Source: Mesostigma viride
Lineage: Eukaryota; Streptophyta; Mesostigmatophyceae; Mesostigmatales; Mesostigmataceae
Assembly: GCA_009746045.1 (NCBI GenBank)
Contig: RPFO01000065.1
Coordinates: 6,568,022-6,632,021, forward strand
Length of the DNA stretch: 64,000 nucleotides
Reading direction: 5' to 3'
Part shown: piece after piece, positions 19,831 through 33,407 of the stretch
Layout: the number at the start of each line of letters is the position of its first letter
Numbering within the stretch: position 1 is the stretch's first letter
Translations under genes and position numbers: made by a program
Notes under the pieces: generated by a model
What the model saw: the letters and a program-made list of their open reading frames with translations, nothing else
Databases searched by the model: none
Told to the model about the DNA's origin: nothing

Positions 19831-20255
19831 TCCGTGTTCAAAGCTTGCACAGGCGTTTGAGAAATAAATCCTAGCTTGGCCGCATGGGCGCCTCATTGGT
19901 GAGATGTTCAAAGCTGGAGGCTCTCCGCCTACCCGGTGTGCACACTCATGGGAATTAGATCAAAGTGCACTTAGGTGCATGCTCCGTGACTCCGGCCCAG
20001 CGGGAGCATGCACGTGCCGGTTATAATTTGCGGGTGCATGCATAGGCTGAACTAACCTACTTGGTACGAGCAGGTACAGTATGCTGAGCCATCGTATGCA
20101 CGGCACTAGCTGCGAAGGCCATATGCATGCAAGTCACTGGCTAGGCCTGATACATGCAGCAATACATCATGCAACATCACGCAACCCTATCCGTCTGCAT
20201 GAACAGGTCTAGCGTATACATCATGAATGGATCGATCCTGCATGTCACGTGGGTG
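19831..20255. other. TGCATG-rich spacer with a LINE-B-type terminal hairpin
   Basis: The segment GCTCCGTGACTCC followed by CAGCGGGAGCATG (19,981-20,010) is a diverged copy of the LINE-B terminal hairpin seen at 50,181-50,204. TGCATGC-like words are frequent around it. No gene is seen. Confidence 0.5.
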
Positions 20256-20930
20256 CATGTTGCTGTCCCCACCCTCGCAGTGGACTTTGGGCTTCTCGGG
20301 GCTTGCTATATAATGTGGCGGATGAAGGTGGGCCACAGCTCGTGACGCTGCTGCTGCTGTGCGCCGGCGGGAGTCAGGTCGTCGTCCAGCGACCATGCCC
20401 GGTGAAGCGCATCGAGTTTTGCGGCCGGTGCCGAGGGAAGCGCGCCTTATCCTAGATGGGGAGTCAAAGGAGTTCGCAGCACTGGCCAGCGGGGGAACGT
20501 TCTTTTCCCGCGAGCGGGGAAGATCGACGGTATACCCTTGCAGTGCGATGTCACCTTTGCCCCCCACGCGGGGGGTGAGCCCCGTGCGGGTAAGTAGTGT
20601 GACCGTTACCTACCGTCAAGAGACTAGCTCGGCATGTCCTCCCCACTTGAGGTCCATGGGGAAGCGACGCAGAATCGATATCACCGGCCGGCAGCCATGC
20701 GCCGTCCGGTCGCGCTCGCAAGGTGGCCCTCCTTGCGCTGGGCATCCAGCTCCTGGAGCTTGGTGGTGATCGATGACGTCGGTGTTTGAGGCCGCTTGGG
20801 ACTTCGTATCAGCATGCAGGTCGGCCAAAGTGTGCCGTACGGGGGGGGCGTCCTCCGCGCGCCTGGCAGCGGGCTGGGCGGTGATGGTGGCCGTCTGTGC
20901 AGTAATCTCGGGCACCTGTAACACCAAATA
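20256..20930 (-). pseudogene. LINE ORF1-like pseudogene
   Basis: From 20,930 downward it encodes an Ala/Gln-rich coiled-coil-like start (VPEITAQTATITAQPAARRA, then TTKLQELDAQRKEG after a frame shift). Near 20,400-20,330 it has the C-terminal signature WSLDDDLTPA then QQQQRHELWPTF. The same signature occurs at 35,740 and 53,950. LINE ORF1 proteins are RNA chaperones that package the element RNA. Shifts and stops show it is inactive. Confidence 0.6.
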
Positions 20931-20935
20931 TGTAT

Positions 20936-21460
20936 AAATTAAAATTAAATTAAATTATAACAGGACTCCGCGGGGAGATCATGTAGCACGTATTCCCTTG
21001 CTTGATGGATGGGGGTGACGTACAGCGAAGCCGCGAAACCTATAACTAAGCTAACTCTAAGAGCTAATCTGTAAAATCTTAGCTACTCTACTCGGCAAAG
21101 CGCCCCTTCCTCCTAAGGGGCGGGGGCTTGCCCACAGGGGCTGGCGCGTGGGCCTGGACAATGGTCTGCCACCTCTTCTTGTTCTGCACAGCAGTCCGAG
21201 CAAGAGAGAGGGAGGAAATGCGGTGTTCAAACTGGGATGGGACCACTAGGTCGCGGCCAGCAACTGATCTGTATAGTTCATGGCATGCAGGTCTACCAAC
21301 CCTTCTGGGTCTGTCCTTGGGGCCAGGCCAGGCTAGGATATGCCGCCCCGGCTGGCCAAGCCGCTGGGGGCCGGCCAGACCGAGGGCGGTGTCTACCTGA
21401 CTGGTGCGAGCAAGATGCCTAGCATGCACATGCCCAACACCCCCAGCAAACTCCATGCGG
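20936..21460 (-). pseudogene. LINE-A copy: RT C-terminal region and 3' UTR
   Basis: The open part 21,456-21,088 encodes the LINE-A C-terminus: GHVHARHLARTSQVDTALGL, AGPQRLGQPGRHILAWPGPK and the basic end GKPPPLRRKGRFAE, stop at 21,088. Below it lie the 3' UTR, hairpin variant CTCCGCGGGGAG (20,966-20,977 on plus) and an (AAATT) tail. The reverse transcriptase core is missing, so it is a 5'-truncated copy. It lies directly beside the ORF1 remnant in the same orientation, but the order is not that of one intact element. Confidence 0.8.
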
Positions 21461-22285
21461 CGTTGGGCTACTTCGTTGCCCTCTAATTAAGCCGCACTAC
21501 TGCATAACCTATAACTTCCCACATCCATTTCTACAAGAACTCTCAGACAACCCCATAGAAACCATGGATATAAACTCCACGCGTGCCAAGCAAACAGGCT
21601 CTGTTATGATGCAACACATGACTTCCTGACACACCAGGCGTTGCTTGCGCCAACCACATGGTGAATGTGGAGTGCAGTGTATGGCATTTCCCAAGAACAG
21701 GAGCCCACTGGGAGAATTGGAGAGGTAGAGAGGGCCACAGGAAAAGCTTCCCTCAAGAAGACATTTTCTTTGAAAGCAGCGACCAGGGGTTCTGCCATGC
21801 GCCGGCGGCCACATAAGTCTCCTTAGGCACTCATAACAGTACATATATGGCTTTCGCGCAGAATGCCTATAACTAGGTATGGGAGTTGGCCCCTCACCGA
21901 GACAGGATCACTCCAGACGCCTGCCAGATACGGCACATGAATTCCCTCTCTTGTTCATAATTCCAGATACATTCCTTGCGGGAAAAGAAAGTGCAAACTA
22001 AGTGGTTTAAGACTGGTCAAACGGACGGCGCGGCGACCAGCAAGGCAGACGTCAAGCTTGAACTGGATGTCTATTGGTATTCCCGTCACCTGCCCCCTGG
22101 GCAAGAGCGACCGAAGGGCCCTCACTCGCGTGTGCCAAAAGGAGTGCTGCCTTACTTTATATGGCGGTGCCCCGCGCCCAGAAACTGACGGGCAGGGGGG
22201 GGGGGGAAGGTGGTATCGACGAGACAGTATGGTGATACTAATAAACGTCATGGGGGCGCTGAAGGCTGATAACACAACAGGAGCG
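21461..22285. other. No supported gene; 3' flank of TFIIS
   Basis: Only unsupported short frames are present. The right end should contain the TFIIS 3' UTR on the minus strand. Confidence 0.35.
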
Positions 22286-24810
22286 TCAGCAGAACTTCCA
22301 TCGGTTGTTGCAGTTGACGCACGTGACGAACGTCGTCATCGGCTCATCTGCGCTGCGCGTCTGCATCTGGAAGTAAGTGCACTTGCGCTGCTTGCACTTG
22401 CCGCAGCGGAACTGGTCGGTAGTCCCCCCCTGCAGCTCGTTGGAGCCCCGCAACGACTCGTTCAGCGCAGCCATGCGGATGCGGCTGTTCTCAGCACGCT
22501 TTGCCTCGCTGGCCATCTCCTCTGGGGTCAGCCGCAGCAACGTGGACGGGTGCAGGTTCCCGGAGAGCACGCGGTGGCGAAGATCCGGGTTCTTCGGGTC
22601 CTGCCAGGTGTGCAAGTGTTTTGTTTACATCACAGACAGAGAGCAAGTGTTCGCTTATATCAAATGTTTTCAATAGAACGAGACCCTGGGGCCTGAAATT
22701 GTATAACATTGTATACTATTAATTGTTTTATGCGCCAACAACGGGTTCGGGTTCTTCGGGTCCTGCCAGGCTTGCAAGAAGGTATCGCAGCCCAGCGGGC
22801 AGATAAGGGCAGATGCAGACAATCATCCCAGCAAGGGCAGATGCCGATGGCGGCCAATAACGGGGTTGGGTTTACTGCGGTCGTGCCACGTGCACCGTGT
22901 TTATTTACATCACAGACAGGCGCAGTGGTATTTCATACTGCTATCACGTGATCACAGACGAGCGTCAAGTGATGTCCTCATCGCAGAGCCTCGTGTAAAA
23001 AATAAGATGCACACGGGCATGCCGACAAGATAAGAGGGGTTTCACAGTAAGGGGCCTGGGTGGGGAAGGGGGGTGGGGCGGGGGTGGGCAAAGCAGAGGG
23101 TATGGCGGTGGGGCGCGCAGAGCCTCCAGAGGATGCCCTTTGGTGGGCGGACTGCAGCGGGTGAGAATCATATTTTAATGGTAGCGGCGCACGTTAACCA
23201 CCACCAGCACCAGCAGTGTATGAGCACTTCAACACAGTCGGAAACAACCCCTTGCAAAGCCATAGTTGTCCCTAAGAGGGGGGAGGGGGGGCCAGGTAAG
23301 TGACAGCTCCCCCTGTGTGCAAGTGGCGTGTTCAACATGATCGGAAGCCAACCCCTTTGCAAAGCTGTAGCAGTGGTGCCTCCGCTGGGAGTGTGGTGCA
23401 CAGTCGCCACTCATCAACTGCTCCAATCATAGTTAGAGGACGGAGACCACATTGCCACGACAAGCCATGTCATGTAACGCGGTTTTTGTCAGGCCTGTAG
23501 GCCTATCCACCACGCAGCGGGCAAATGCGTGCCCACAAGCTATCACGTGCAATAAGCACGTGCTGGGCCACGGAGCACCCACAAGCGGGGAGGGACAGGC
23601 CAAGAAAAAAAGGGGGCAGGCCCACAATCAAACAGAAGCTTGACCTATTATTCTTTGGCCTGGCTCGCACCCATAGTGGTACTGGGGAATCCCTGGAGAG
23701 GTGTGTTTCCATCAGCAGCAAGTGTGTCGTATCCCAAACTGCAGTACTGACACGCCACGGAAGGGTGATAGGGGGGTGCCATTCATGAAGGTGCAACCAT
23801 GAGGCGGCTCTGGTTTATTTCAGGGAAGGTACCCGCTGTCACCTCATGACGCTCTCAACACAGGCGTGCAAATGAATGATAGGGGGGAGTGAATGAATGG
23901 GGGAGATCAGCATAAATGTATAGGAGATCTCAGCATGAATGTACACGAGAGCTCAGCATACATGTAAAGAAGAAATAAGCATGACTGTGCAAGGGAGCTC
24001 AGCATGAATGTATAGGAGAGCTAGACATGACTGTACTTAGGGACTGTATTCAGGGACTCAGCATGCACCCGCTCACCTTGAGATTGAAGTGAATGGTCCG
24101 GTACTTGGCCTTGTACTCTTTCATGTCCTTGGATGCCCCAACGAACACCTCGTACATCTCCGCCTCGATGTCGGTCGCCACCTCGCCCGCATTCCTGCCC
24201 TCCGTCCCTTCCTGACCCTGCGCTAGCTGCAGGGCCTCCATAATGTTCTGCCGGATCTTGTCCCGGATCGGGTCGGCCAGAGGGGGAAGCGAGAATGACG
24301 AGCCGCTCGTCTTGGGCGTTTTGGAACCAGCATCACTCACGGAAGACGTCGAGCCTTTACGTTTGAGAGCCCCGCTGCTTGCCTGCAATTGCCATTGCGG
24401 ATAAACAGCCAGCCAGGCGGTGTATGCATTGCCATGAACATTCTACACCCAAAGGCTTTTGCATATAGTCATCGAAGCGTAGCCTGCATTCGTGGATATC
24501 CATAAAAAATGCCCCAACCTACCCCTTCACTCGGCCCCGCAGGTTGAGACGGGGAATTTTTACTTCGAGACTCTTCCTCAACGATCTTCCTCCATGCTTC
24601 TACCAAAACCTTGGCATGCTTTGCGACTTCTGGGTTGCTATGCTTTGAGAGCTTCTTCACTTTTTTCCCGACCTGCGTTTGCAACAACAATTCCATGGTT
24701 ACGGGCATGGTGGCAATCTCCTGAAGTACTTCCACTGCGCGCGCGTGTCTGTCATTGTCATCAGAAGCCGACACCGCCTCGTCGACAGCCGCCGTCAGCT
24801 TTTCCGCCAT
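22286..24810 (-). CDS. Transcription elongation factor TFIIS
   Basis: TFIIS binds stalled RNA polymerase II in the nucleus and triggers cleavage of the backtracked transcript. Three exons, all joined in phase 0: 24810-24523, 24382-24077 and 22600-22286, giving 302 residues, the usual family length. Exon 1 holds the N-terminal LW domain (PVTMELLLQTQVGKKVKKLS, then WRKIV). Exon 2 holds a Ser-rich linker and the start of the central domain (DPIRDKIRQNIMEALQLA, KYRTIHFNLK). Exon 3 continues it (DPKNPDLRHRVLSGNL) and ends with the zinc ribbon: CGKC, the invariant RSADEPMTTFVTC with its Asp-Glu pair, and CVNC. Donors GTAGGT and GTGAGC and acceptors ATTGCAG and CTGGCAG are canonical. The start is ATG 24810. 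It is transcribed away from the SAP gene at 25,649, so the two may share a promoter region. Confidence 0.95.
22590..22930. repeat. Three partial copies of the TFIIS exon 3 splice boundary
   Basis: The plus-strand segment CGGGTTCTTCGGGTCCTGCC with the following GTTTACATCACAGACAG (22,588-22,640) is the reverse of the exon 3 start and its acceptor. Partial copies lie in the intron at about 22,745-22,790 and 22,865-22,925. The second keeps the acceptor (CAG|GACCC on minus) and the exon start; the third is more diverged. They look like local duplications across the splice site. Confidence 0.75.
23900..24040. repeat. Degenerate 30-bp tandem repeat in TFIIS intron 2
   Basis: Four to five units built on AGCTCAGCATGAATGTATAG are arranged head to tail. 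They lie close to the donor of exon 2. Confidence 0.7.
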
Positions 24811-25648
24811 TGTTGGCAACGGGTAGTCAATCCATATCAGACTTCTGTCAACAAGGTGCTTCGAGGTCTCTTGGACGCAAAGGCTATGGAGACAGCGGAG
24901 GGTGTAACCTGCCCAACGCGCTTTTACCTACAACACAATGTTCAATGGAGGGCAGGTGGCAACAGGACCAGCTGGATAAACTTCTGCCATCTTCGCCCCA
25001 TAGGTACCTACGTTGCTGGGGCGCGCCGTCCAGACTCCACCTGGGCATGCTTCCATTTCTTCCCGTAACAGTACACGTGGCAGCATATTGTGCTAGCTTA
25101 TTGAATTCCATAATTTTCCTGCGCAGCAGTCCTAGGCTCTTATTAGCCCCCAATTTCCAACGGACGGGCCGGAGCAGTGAAGGGCACACACGGCCAAATA
25201 CTCATTTGCAGCCGGGTTTGAGTTGTAAAAACCTGCTGATCACTAGCCATTGTGAGAAATAGCACGTTATGTTTCAATTGTAGGATTTCCTTGGCCAAAT
25301 TTGCTCGAGAATAGCAGTGGACGTTGTGTCTGGCATTATGGGAAAGAAGCATTGCCACCCGCGACTGGCGCTGTGTGCATGAGGCGCACTGGCAGGAAGC
25401 AACGCACATCCAATGCGCAGGGGTTGATTTTGTCCTCGAAAGGATTAGCTCTACTACGAGCATTTGCAATAATTTGGCGATAGTGATGAGGTGACTTGCA
25501 GAGATGTGCAGCTGGAGTAAGGCCGCTTTCGAAAAGGGCCGCAAAGGCTGCCCGCATTGATACCGTGACAGCAATTCCGGGCGTTTGTGGCCGACAGAGA
25601 CATTAATAGTGAACCTGACAGCTGAATGTGGCAGTCCTTTTTCCCACG
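24811..25648. promoter_or_regulatory. Divergent intergenic region between TFIIS and the SAP gene
   Basis: The 838 bp between the two start codons must contain both 5' regions. The open frames here have no motif, and no TATA box or known site is clear. Confidence 0.4.
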
Positions 25649-28600
25649 ATGTCGGCGGACGCTACCGAGGGCATCTTCCCGCGTCTCTGGAGACAAGTTG
25701 CTCAGCACTATGGCTGCGACGAATCCACGCATGTTGTCTGGAAAACCGTGCTCCAGCAACTGGGATTTGATTGGGACACCCGCGGGAATTTAACGCGCCG
25801 CCCCCCCGCAAGCGCCGGAGTGATTCTGCCACGGGCTGGGGATTTCTTTGCGAGGGTCAACACGCATTGGTCCGCTATCCCCGACCGCGCCGAGGATGAC
25901 CGTCCGGCCCCCGTTAGAGTCCCCATCGAGCAGAATGCCAATGGTTACGGACTCGGCGACAAGGCGGTTCCCGCTGTGCCCGACCTGCTGACGCCCAGTC
26001 CAGATGCCCGTGCTGGGGATGCATCTGATTGGTCAGCGCGAACAAGCCCCCCTCTGGACCCACCAGATGGCCGCGCCGCTAATGCATGCCATGACGTGCG
26101 CGTGCCCTCATGCCCCGCCCAAGCGCACGACGCCACCCCGCTGCCGCGGCATGCCACCTCCCCGAAGCAGCGGTGCCGCAGCCCGAGGCTTTGCAAGTGC
26201 GCGGCCAACCACTCAGGGCGAGGAGTCACACGTCAACAAATCCTGGATTCCAACGTGCACTCTAATTCTTGTCCGGCACTCACCGCAACACCTGGCGCGT
26301 CATCCCCCATCGACTTGACCGTGTCCCCCATGCCCCTCCCGGGTGGCAACGGGCGATGGGCGACGCAGTCGCTGCGACAAGTCCTACCCGGCCCTACATC
26401 AATCAAGGTCCGCGAGCAAGCCGGGTGGACACCATGTACTGACGTGCAAGGCACAGCCGGCCCCACACCAAGTGCAAGTGTACCAGTGCCGGATGCAAGG
26501 GGCCCACAAGAGGGCCAGGGGAAGGAAAGGGAAGTGGCCGACGCCAAAAATACCACGGACCGCTCCCCCATCGCTGGCTTGCCGTCAGTAGCAAGCCTTC
26601 TAGTTCCCGCGGCATCCCATCCACCACCCCTCGTCCCATCTAGGCGAACGGCAGCCCCACGATCACCCCCCGCAGCATCCCCCCAGTCAGCTTTATCTCC
26701 AAGCGGCCGCGCCACCAACGCTGATGACATGCGTCGCGCCGCCCGCGAGGATGACGCGCTCGCTTCCCCATGGACAACGAGTCGAGCGTCACCCATGCAA
26801 GGTTCACCCAGGGAGGCTCTGCTGCTGGAAGGTTCACCACTGGAGCTCGGCAGAGCCGCAGCCATGGCTAGCTCCCCCCCCTGCGAGACGGGGGACCTGG
26901 CAGGGGGTGTGCTCGAGATGCGGGGCCTGGGACAGGGCATGTCCCTGCAGTGGGCAGGATCTCCTGGCCCTAGCATGCAGGGGGGGGGAGACGAGGACAG
27001 GGGCATGCATGGCAGGGCGTGGCCAGTAAAGGCTGACCGGTGGACAGGCTTGCCTGCTTTACCATCTAGCGACGACGCTCAAGCGTATCGTCCAGCTGGC
27101 AGGGGCCCAGATGGCCACGGCACCGGGTCGCAGCCCATGGGACGAGGGGCGGGAGACCGTGACGAGGGCGGCCATGCCGAGGTCGGCCGTGAGGATGGTC
27201 CAGACGGCTCGCCCCTCCGGCATGGGGGCAATGAGGAGGAGGTGGATGAGGAGGTGCAAGAGGAGGTGCAAGAGGTGCAAGGGGATAGCTGCTGTTCGTC
27301 ACCGCCGCCACTGCCTTTACGCGAACGGCTGCTCCTTGCGGCGCGCCGCAGGGCACGCGAGGGGGGGTGCGCCGGTTTACTCGGCTCGGGACTGTTGCAA
27401 GCAGAGGGTCAGCGGGCGCCGATCCCTGACTCCCCACTCATCACAAACCATTCGCCAATAACAAGCCATCTGCCCGCCAAGAGCTGCTCGCCGGCTGCAA
27501 AGCCGACAAGCCACCAGGACAAGCCGACAGGTCGCCTCCCGTGCAAACGCCAGCAGCGAGCGGAGTACGTCGATGAAGAAGGGGCGAGCGCAAAGCGGGC
27601 ACCGTGGCGGGTGCTAGGGGACATCACGGGGCGCAGCACAAATGGCGGGAAAACGGGGGTTGCCCCTGGCAGGGATGCCCCCACACGTTGCCTGGCCCCT
27701 GGGGCCAAGGGGGGGCCTGTACAACAGGACAGCTGGGGGGGGGGCAGCGAAGGCAAAACGGTGACGGATGCCAGGGCCGGTGCTGCCTGCGTTCCCTCCA
27801 AGGTGGTGTGGCCAGTCGTGCCGGATGGCAGAGGGTGCAGACCAGACCCGGATTTCTCGGATGGCCGTGTGAGGGCAGAGCGGGATCTTCACCGGTGGGC
27901 GCAAGGTGATGCTCACCTGGTGTCCGACGGGGAGGAGAGTGGAGCCGAGGCGGCGCAAGGGTGGGCTTGCGCGCCCAGGAGTACTGGCGGACTGCATGGC
28001 GGTAATGGCGGCATGCGTGGCGGTGAAAGTAGCGACCACAACCATCTCCCCCGGCCACTAGTGCACGCCCGTGGGGATGGGGATGGGGGTGCCCGTGATC
28101 GGGGGGGGCATGCTGGCAGCGACGGGGACCTTGGGGGTAGCAGTGACCAGGAGGAGGGGAGTGGCGTCCAGGGTGGCATGGAGGTGTCATCACCGGCACC
28201 TCAAGGCCATGGGGTTGGCGGTTCTGACCATGCCCATACCGGCTATTGTAGTGGTGGTCCTGGGCATGCATGTAAGAGCCTTGAGAGTGGTGGTCCTGGG
28301 CACGGGTGGCTCGGCCCCCCCCACGGGCCATCCCCCCCTGAGGATTGGAAGCTTGCGCCGCTACGGCGGCATTGCGACGCCCGCGTTGTTACGGGGAGCA
28401 GCAGGGAGAGCCCTCTTGGGAGGAAACGGGGCGTGGGGGGGCCCAGCATCAGCGTATGCTCCGTGTCGTCAGATAGCAGCGCCGTGTCGCCCACAGGGAC
28501 GCGCGGCGAGGAGGGGGCGTCCTCCAGGGGGGGGCTCAAGGCGGCTTCATGCGGCATGCAAAACGTGGGAGGGCGGTGGCGGATGAAAACAGCTCCGGCG

Positions 28601-30668
28601 GCGATGTGGACCGAGGACTTTACCCGGCTGTCTGTAGCAGAGCTCAAGGTGTGGTACTGCTGGCTCCGCCCACCACAAGCCGCGCGGGGCCCTAGTGCTT
28701 CGCACGGCAACCCCGTCGTTCACACCCCATATTTCACAGGGGTCCACCTTGGTCCCCTGTGAGCGCTCACCCTGGTGGTCGTTGTGGTGTCCCTGGAGCC
28801 ATGTTGCCGCGTCCATGCCATTGCTTCCGCTCGTGGTACAGTGGTGCTTTGAATGACTTGGCTTTTCTCGTGCTTCGACAGTATGCCATCCCCTCATGCG
28901 CTGTTGCTGGTTCCTGCCTTTGGTGCGCTAGCCGCGGAGGGAATCGGTGCTTCGTTGGCGGACCTTTAGCGCGTGTTGAGGATGGTGGTCGGGGTGGCCT
29001 CGTAGCCCTTTTACACGCCACTGTTCCCAGCACGCGAAACGCGGTGCTCGTTCCACCTACTTACGCTGATGGTTCACATGTAGCGCTCCCCTACTACCTA
29101 TATCTCCATAGAGGCATCACATAGTTGTCTAGGGGAGGTCACTCGAGGACCCTCCGGGCCGTAAATGTGTGGAAATGACAGTAAGTGATCGTATGGCTTT
29201 GCAAGGCACCCCCCTACATGTATGCCATTGTAAGCTTTGATTGCAATTTATTGCAGGTTTTAGGAAAGGATTGGGAGCAGTTGGAAAGGATTCGAGTTGA
29301 CTATAAATTATTATCGTAAATGTGTGCGTGTGTCTTGGTCATCCCCAGGGACGACTGGCCACACTTGGGTGCAGGACATCCGGCACCAAGGCCGTGTTGG
29401 TGGACCGTCTCGTCGAGGCGATGGCACAGAATGGGAAAAGTCAAGGGGAGCCCACCGCAGCCTCCAGCGGTCCGCACCCACTGCACTCCACCAGTGGCGT
29501 GTCTGGCAAGGAGTCACTACCGCGACCGGCCACCTCGACGGGTCACGGCCGCGAGAAGGCGGAGTTTCGAGTGCGGGGGGATGCGGCTGCCTGCGGGACC
29601 AACCTGGGCGGGTCCCAGCCCTTGTCCACCCTGCAGGATGCCAAGTGCGCGGCGGGGGCTAGTGGGAGCGAGGTCGGAGGTGGCAGCGACAGACGTCCCA
29701 ACAGCAACAGACATCCCATGGGGGGTGGTGGATCATCTGCGGGGGCGCATGCAGAGCGCGGGCAGAAGCGGGCGTGCAAACAGATGGAGAAGGAGGTCGG
29801 GCTCGCGGGGGTGATACAGGGCGACAGGGGTATCTACGAACGCGTGCTGCTGCTGGAGGTGGGTAAGGGTTGCCATGTGGCCACCGGCGTGTAGGCTCGT
29901 TACGGAAAGGGCCATGTCCAAGTGAGCCATGATTGGATGATGATGCAGACGAAGAAGCTAGCATTATAGCGGTATTATAAGGCCGTGGCCGGATACATTC
30001 ATAATGGCATGGAAACATGGGGGGGGTAGGGGAGGGGAGGGGTAGCGGAATGGGGCAGGATGGGATGACTTGCCGCATATGCTGTGGAGCGGCTCGACCC
30101 CCACCGTTCTGTTTGTGAGGCATGCAGTTTAGCCTTCTGGTGAGGCATGGTTTATAGCCACGTTGGTGAGGCACGCTTTATAGCCATGTTGGTGGGGCAT
30201 GATTTATAGCCATGTCATCCCTTGAGATCTATTAACAGGTGAACCGGTTAGGTCCCTCCGGCATGCCTCTGGCCCTCCGCCCAGGCTTCGGAAATTACCA
30301 ACGTGCGAGCAAGCAGGCAAGTGATTCCTATGTGCGAATAACCCAGCATAATAGCGGGCAACTGGACAAGGCCTCGCTGGCAGGAGGCCAAGAAGACGCG
30401 GGGGGGGGGGGGGGGGGAAGCGGGCGATAGTGGGCAGGGCGGCCCAGCTCGTTCTCTCACTCATTGCTCGTTCCCTCATTCACCTTAATGCTTGCGACAT
30501 TAATACTTAAGCGGTTATCGTCTTTACATGGAATGGCTCCTTCCCTTCCCCCATCCCCGCCATTCTGCCGTATGGCAGAGCGTCAGCCTGGATGAGTTTG
30601 CCGAATCGGCCAGGGCCGCCGGGCTCAAGGTTGGGCGCGCCACATTGCAGGCGTTCCTGGATAGGGAG
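25649..30668 (+). CDS. SAP-domain protein, long disordered N-terminal half
   Basis: Exon 1 is 25649-28648 (exactly 1,000 codons, ATG at 25649), exon 2 29349-29858 and exon 3 30579-30668, all joined in phase 0. The N-terminus (FPRLWRQVAQHYGCDESTHV, WKTVLQQLGFDW) looks folded but matches nothing I know. Most of exon 1 is low-complexity Pro/Gly/Ser/His with an acidic patch near 27,230-27,290. The exon 1-2 join creates a textbook SAP motif: LSVAELKGRLATLGCRTSGT followed by KAVLVDRLVEAM. SAP domains bind A/T-rich or scaffold DNA in chromatin, repair or RNA-processing proteins, so a nuclear role is likely. Exon 3 adds a predicted helical piece (SVSLDEFAESARAAGLKVGR, ATLQAFLDRE). Donors: AAG|GTGTGG, GAG|GTGGGT, GAG|GTGAGC. 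A possible last exon 30943-31176 (acceptor CACACAG, phase 0, stop TAG) would complete it, but its motif-free sequence is weak support. Confidence 0.7.
28649..29348 (+). other. Intron 1 of the SAP-domain gene
   Basis: This 700-bp intron splits the SAP motif. It is less GC-rich than the exons and contains no repeat family or RNA gene that I recognise. It ends with GTCTTGGTCATCCCCAG. Confidence 0.7.
30137..30214. repeat. 26-bp tandem repeat, three copies
   Basis: Units start at 30137, 30163 and 30189 and share TTGGTGAGGCATG and TTTATAGCCATG. They lie in intron 2 of the SAP-domain gene. A run of 18 G interrupted by none is nearby at about 30,400-30,417. Confidence 0.85.
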
Positions 30669-30942
30669 GTGAGCTGCCGAACGGCAATCGCTTTGCATGG
30701 CAACCCCTTGTGTCTCCATGTGTTCGAGTGTCTTGACGGTGATGCCCTGTTCACTTGAACTAATGTTTCATTGAAAAATTTCGTTTGTCAAGATCTGGCA
30801 TTCTCTTCACGAGGGTCCTCGTGATCCTTAATTACCGTGATATTGGATTGGTTGTTTCGCGTGGCATCCACCGGACATCCCCTTGTTCCCTTTTTCTCAC
30901 TTTCAACATGGGCTCACCGTTGCTCACCCTCCGCACACACAG

Positions 30943-31176
30943 CGTGCTCGCCTCAGCATGTCACGCCCCCCTGTTGTTGATGACGCTAGTTTGGCTCCTC
31001 ACGCCCGCCGTGTGCTGGACGTTGTGAACTTCAGCCTTGTTGTTCAGCTGGGCTTAACATCAGCCCAGCTGGCTGGCCGCGGATATCCCATCCCAACCTG
31101 CTCTTATCACTGCCCTCCTTGGCCACGCACCCATGGCCATCTCCCCTTGTATGGATCGCCGTCCTCGCATTCATAG
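30943..31176 (+). CDS. Possible terminal exon of the SAP-domain gene
   Basis: After the acceptor-like CCGCACACACAG the phase 0 frame stays open for 77 codons and ends at TAG 31,174-31,176. It encodes [20 protein letters not shown] and then a His/Pro-rich end. Phase fits exon 3 (donor at 30,669). No homology is recognised, so a chance frame is possible. Confidence 0.3.
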   Translation, partial: RARLSMSRPPVVDDASLAPHARRVLDVVNFSLVVQLGLTSAQLAGRGYPIPTCSYHCPPWPRTHGHLPLYGSPSSHS

Positions 31177-31375
31177 TTTATTGCCGCATCGACATTCGCG
31201 CATTTGTTGCCGCCTTGCCATTTCGCTGCATAGGGTCATCATACTTCACCTCGTCGCCATCCGTTACTTCCCACCCTCGTCAGGCTTATGGCCATCCTCA
31301 TGGCCATGGGTATGATACCATTGAAGTCATCATCATCATCATCATATCTGCCCATGCCTTTACGTCACCCTCACC

Positions 31376-32862
<1,487 letters not shown>

Positions 32863-33400
32863 GATCTCGATCTCGATCTCGATCTCGATCTCGATCTCGA
32901 TCTCGATCTCGATCTCGATCTCGATCTCGATCTCGATCTCGATCTCGATCTCGATCTCGATCTCGATCTCTCTCTGTCTCTGTTTCTGTCTCTGTCTCTG
33001 TCTCTGTCTTTATCTCTATCTCTATCTCTATCTGTATGTGTATCTGTATCTGCATCTGTATCTATATCTATATCTATATCTATATCTATATCTATATCTA
33101 TATCTATATCTATATCTATATCTATATCTATATCTATATCTATATCTATATCTATATAGATATCTATATCTATATCTATATCTATATCTATATCTATATC
33201 TATATAGATATCTATATCTATATCTATATCTATATCTATATCTATATCTATATCTATATCTGTATCTATATCTCTTTCTCTTTCTCTTTCTCTATCTCTT
33301 TCTCTATCTCTATCTCTATCTCTATCTCTATCTCTATCTCTATCTCTATCTCTATCTCTATCTCTATCTCTATCTCTATCTACATCTCTATCTCTATCTC
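32863..33400. repeat. (GATCTC)n, (TATATC)n and (TATCTC)n arrays
   Basis: GATCTC units (32,863-32,968) change through CTGTCT variants into TATATC (33,057-33,268) and then TATCTC/TTTCTC to about 33,400. Each block is a one-base variant of its neighbour, as if one hexamer array evolved in stages. Confidence 0.95.
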
Positions 33401-33407
33401 TCAATCT

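Noticed and set aside
24492-25262. 256-codon frame on plus strand
   Set aside because: Antisense to TFIIS exon 1 and its promoter; no motif, and TFIIS is certain.
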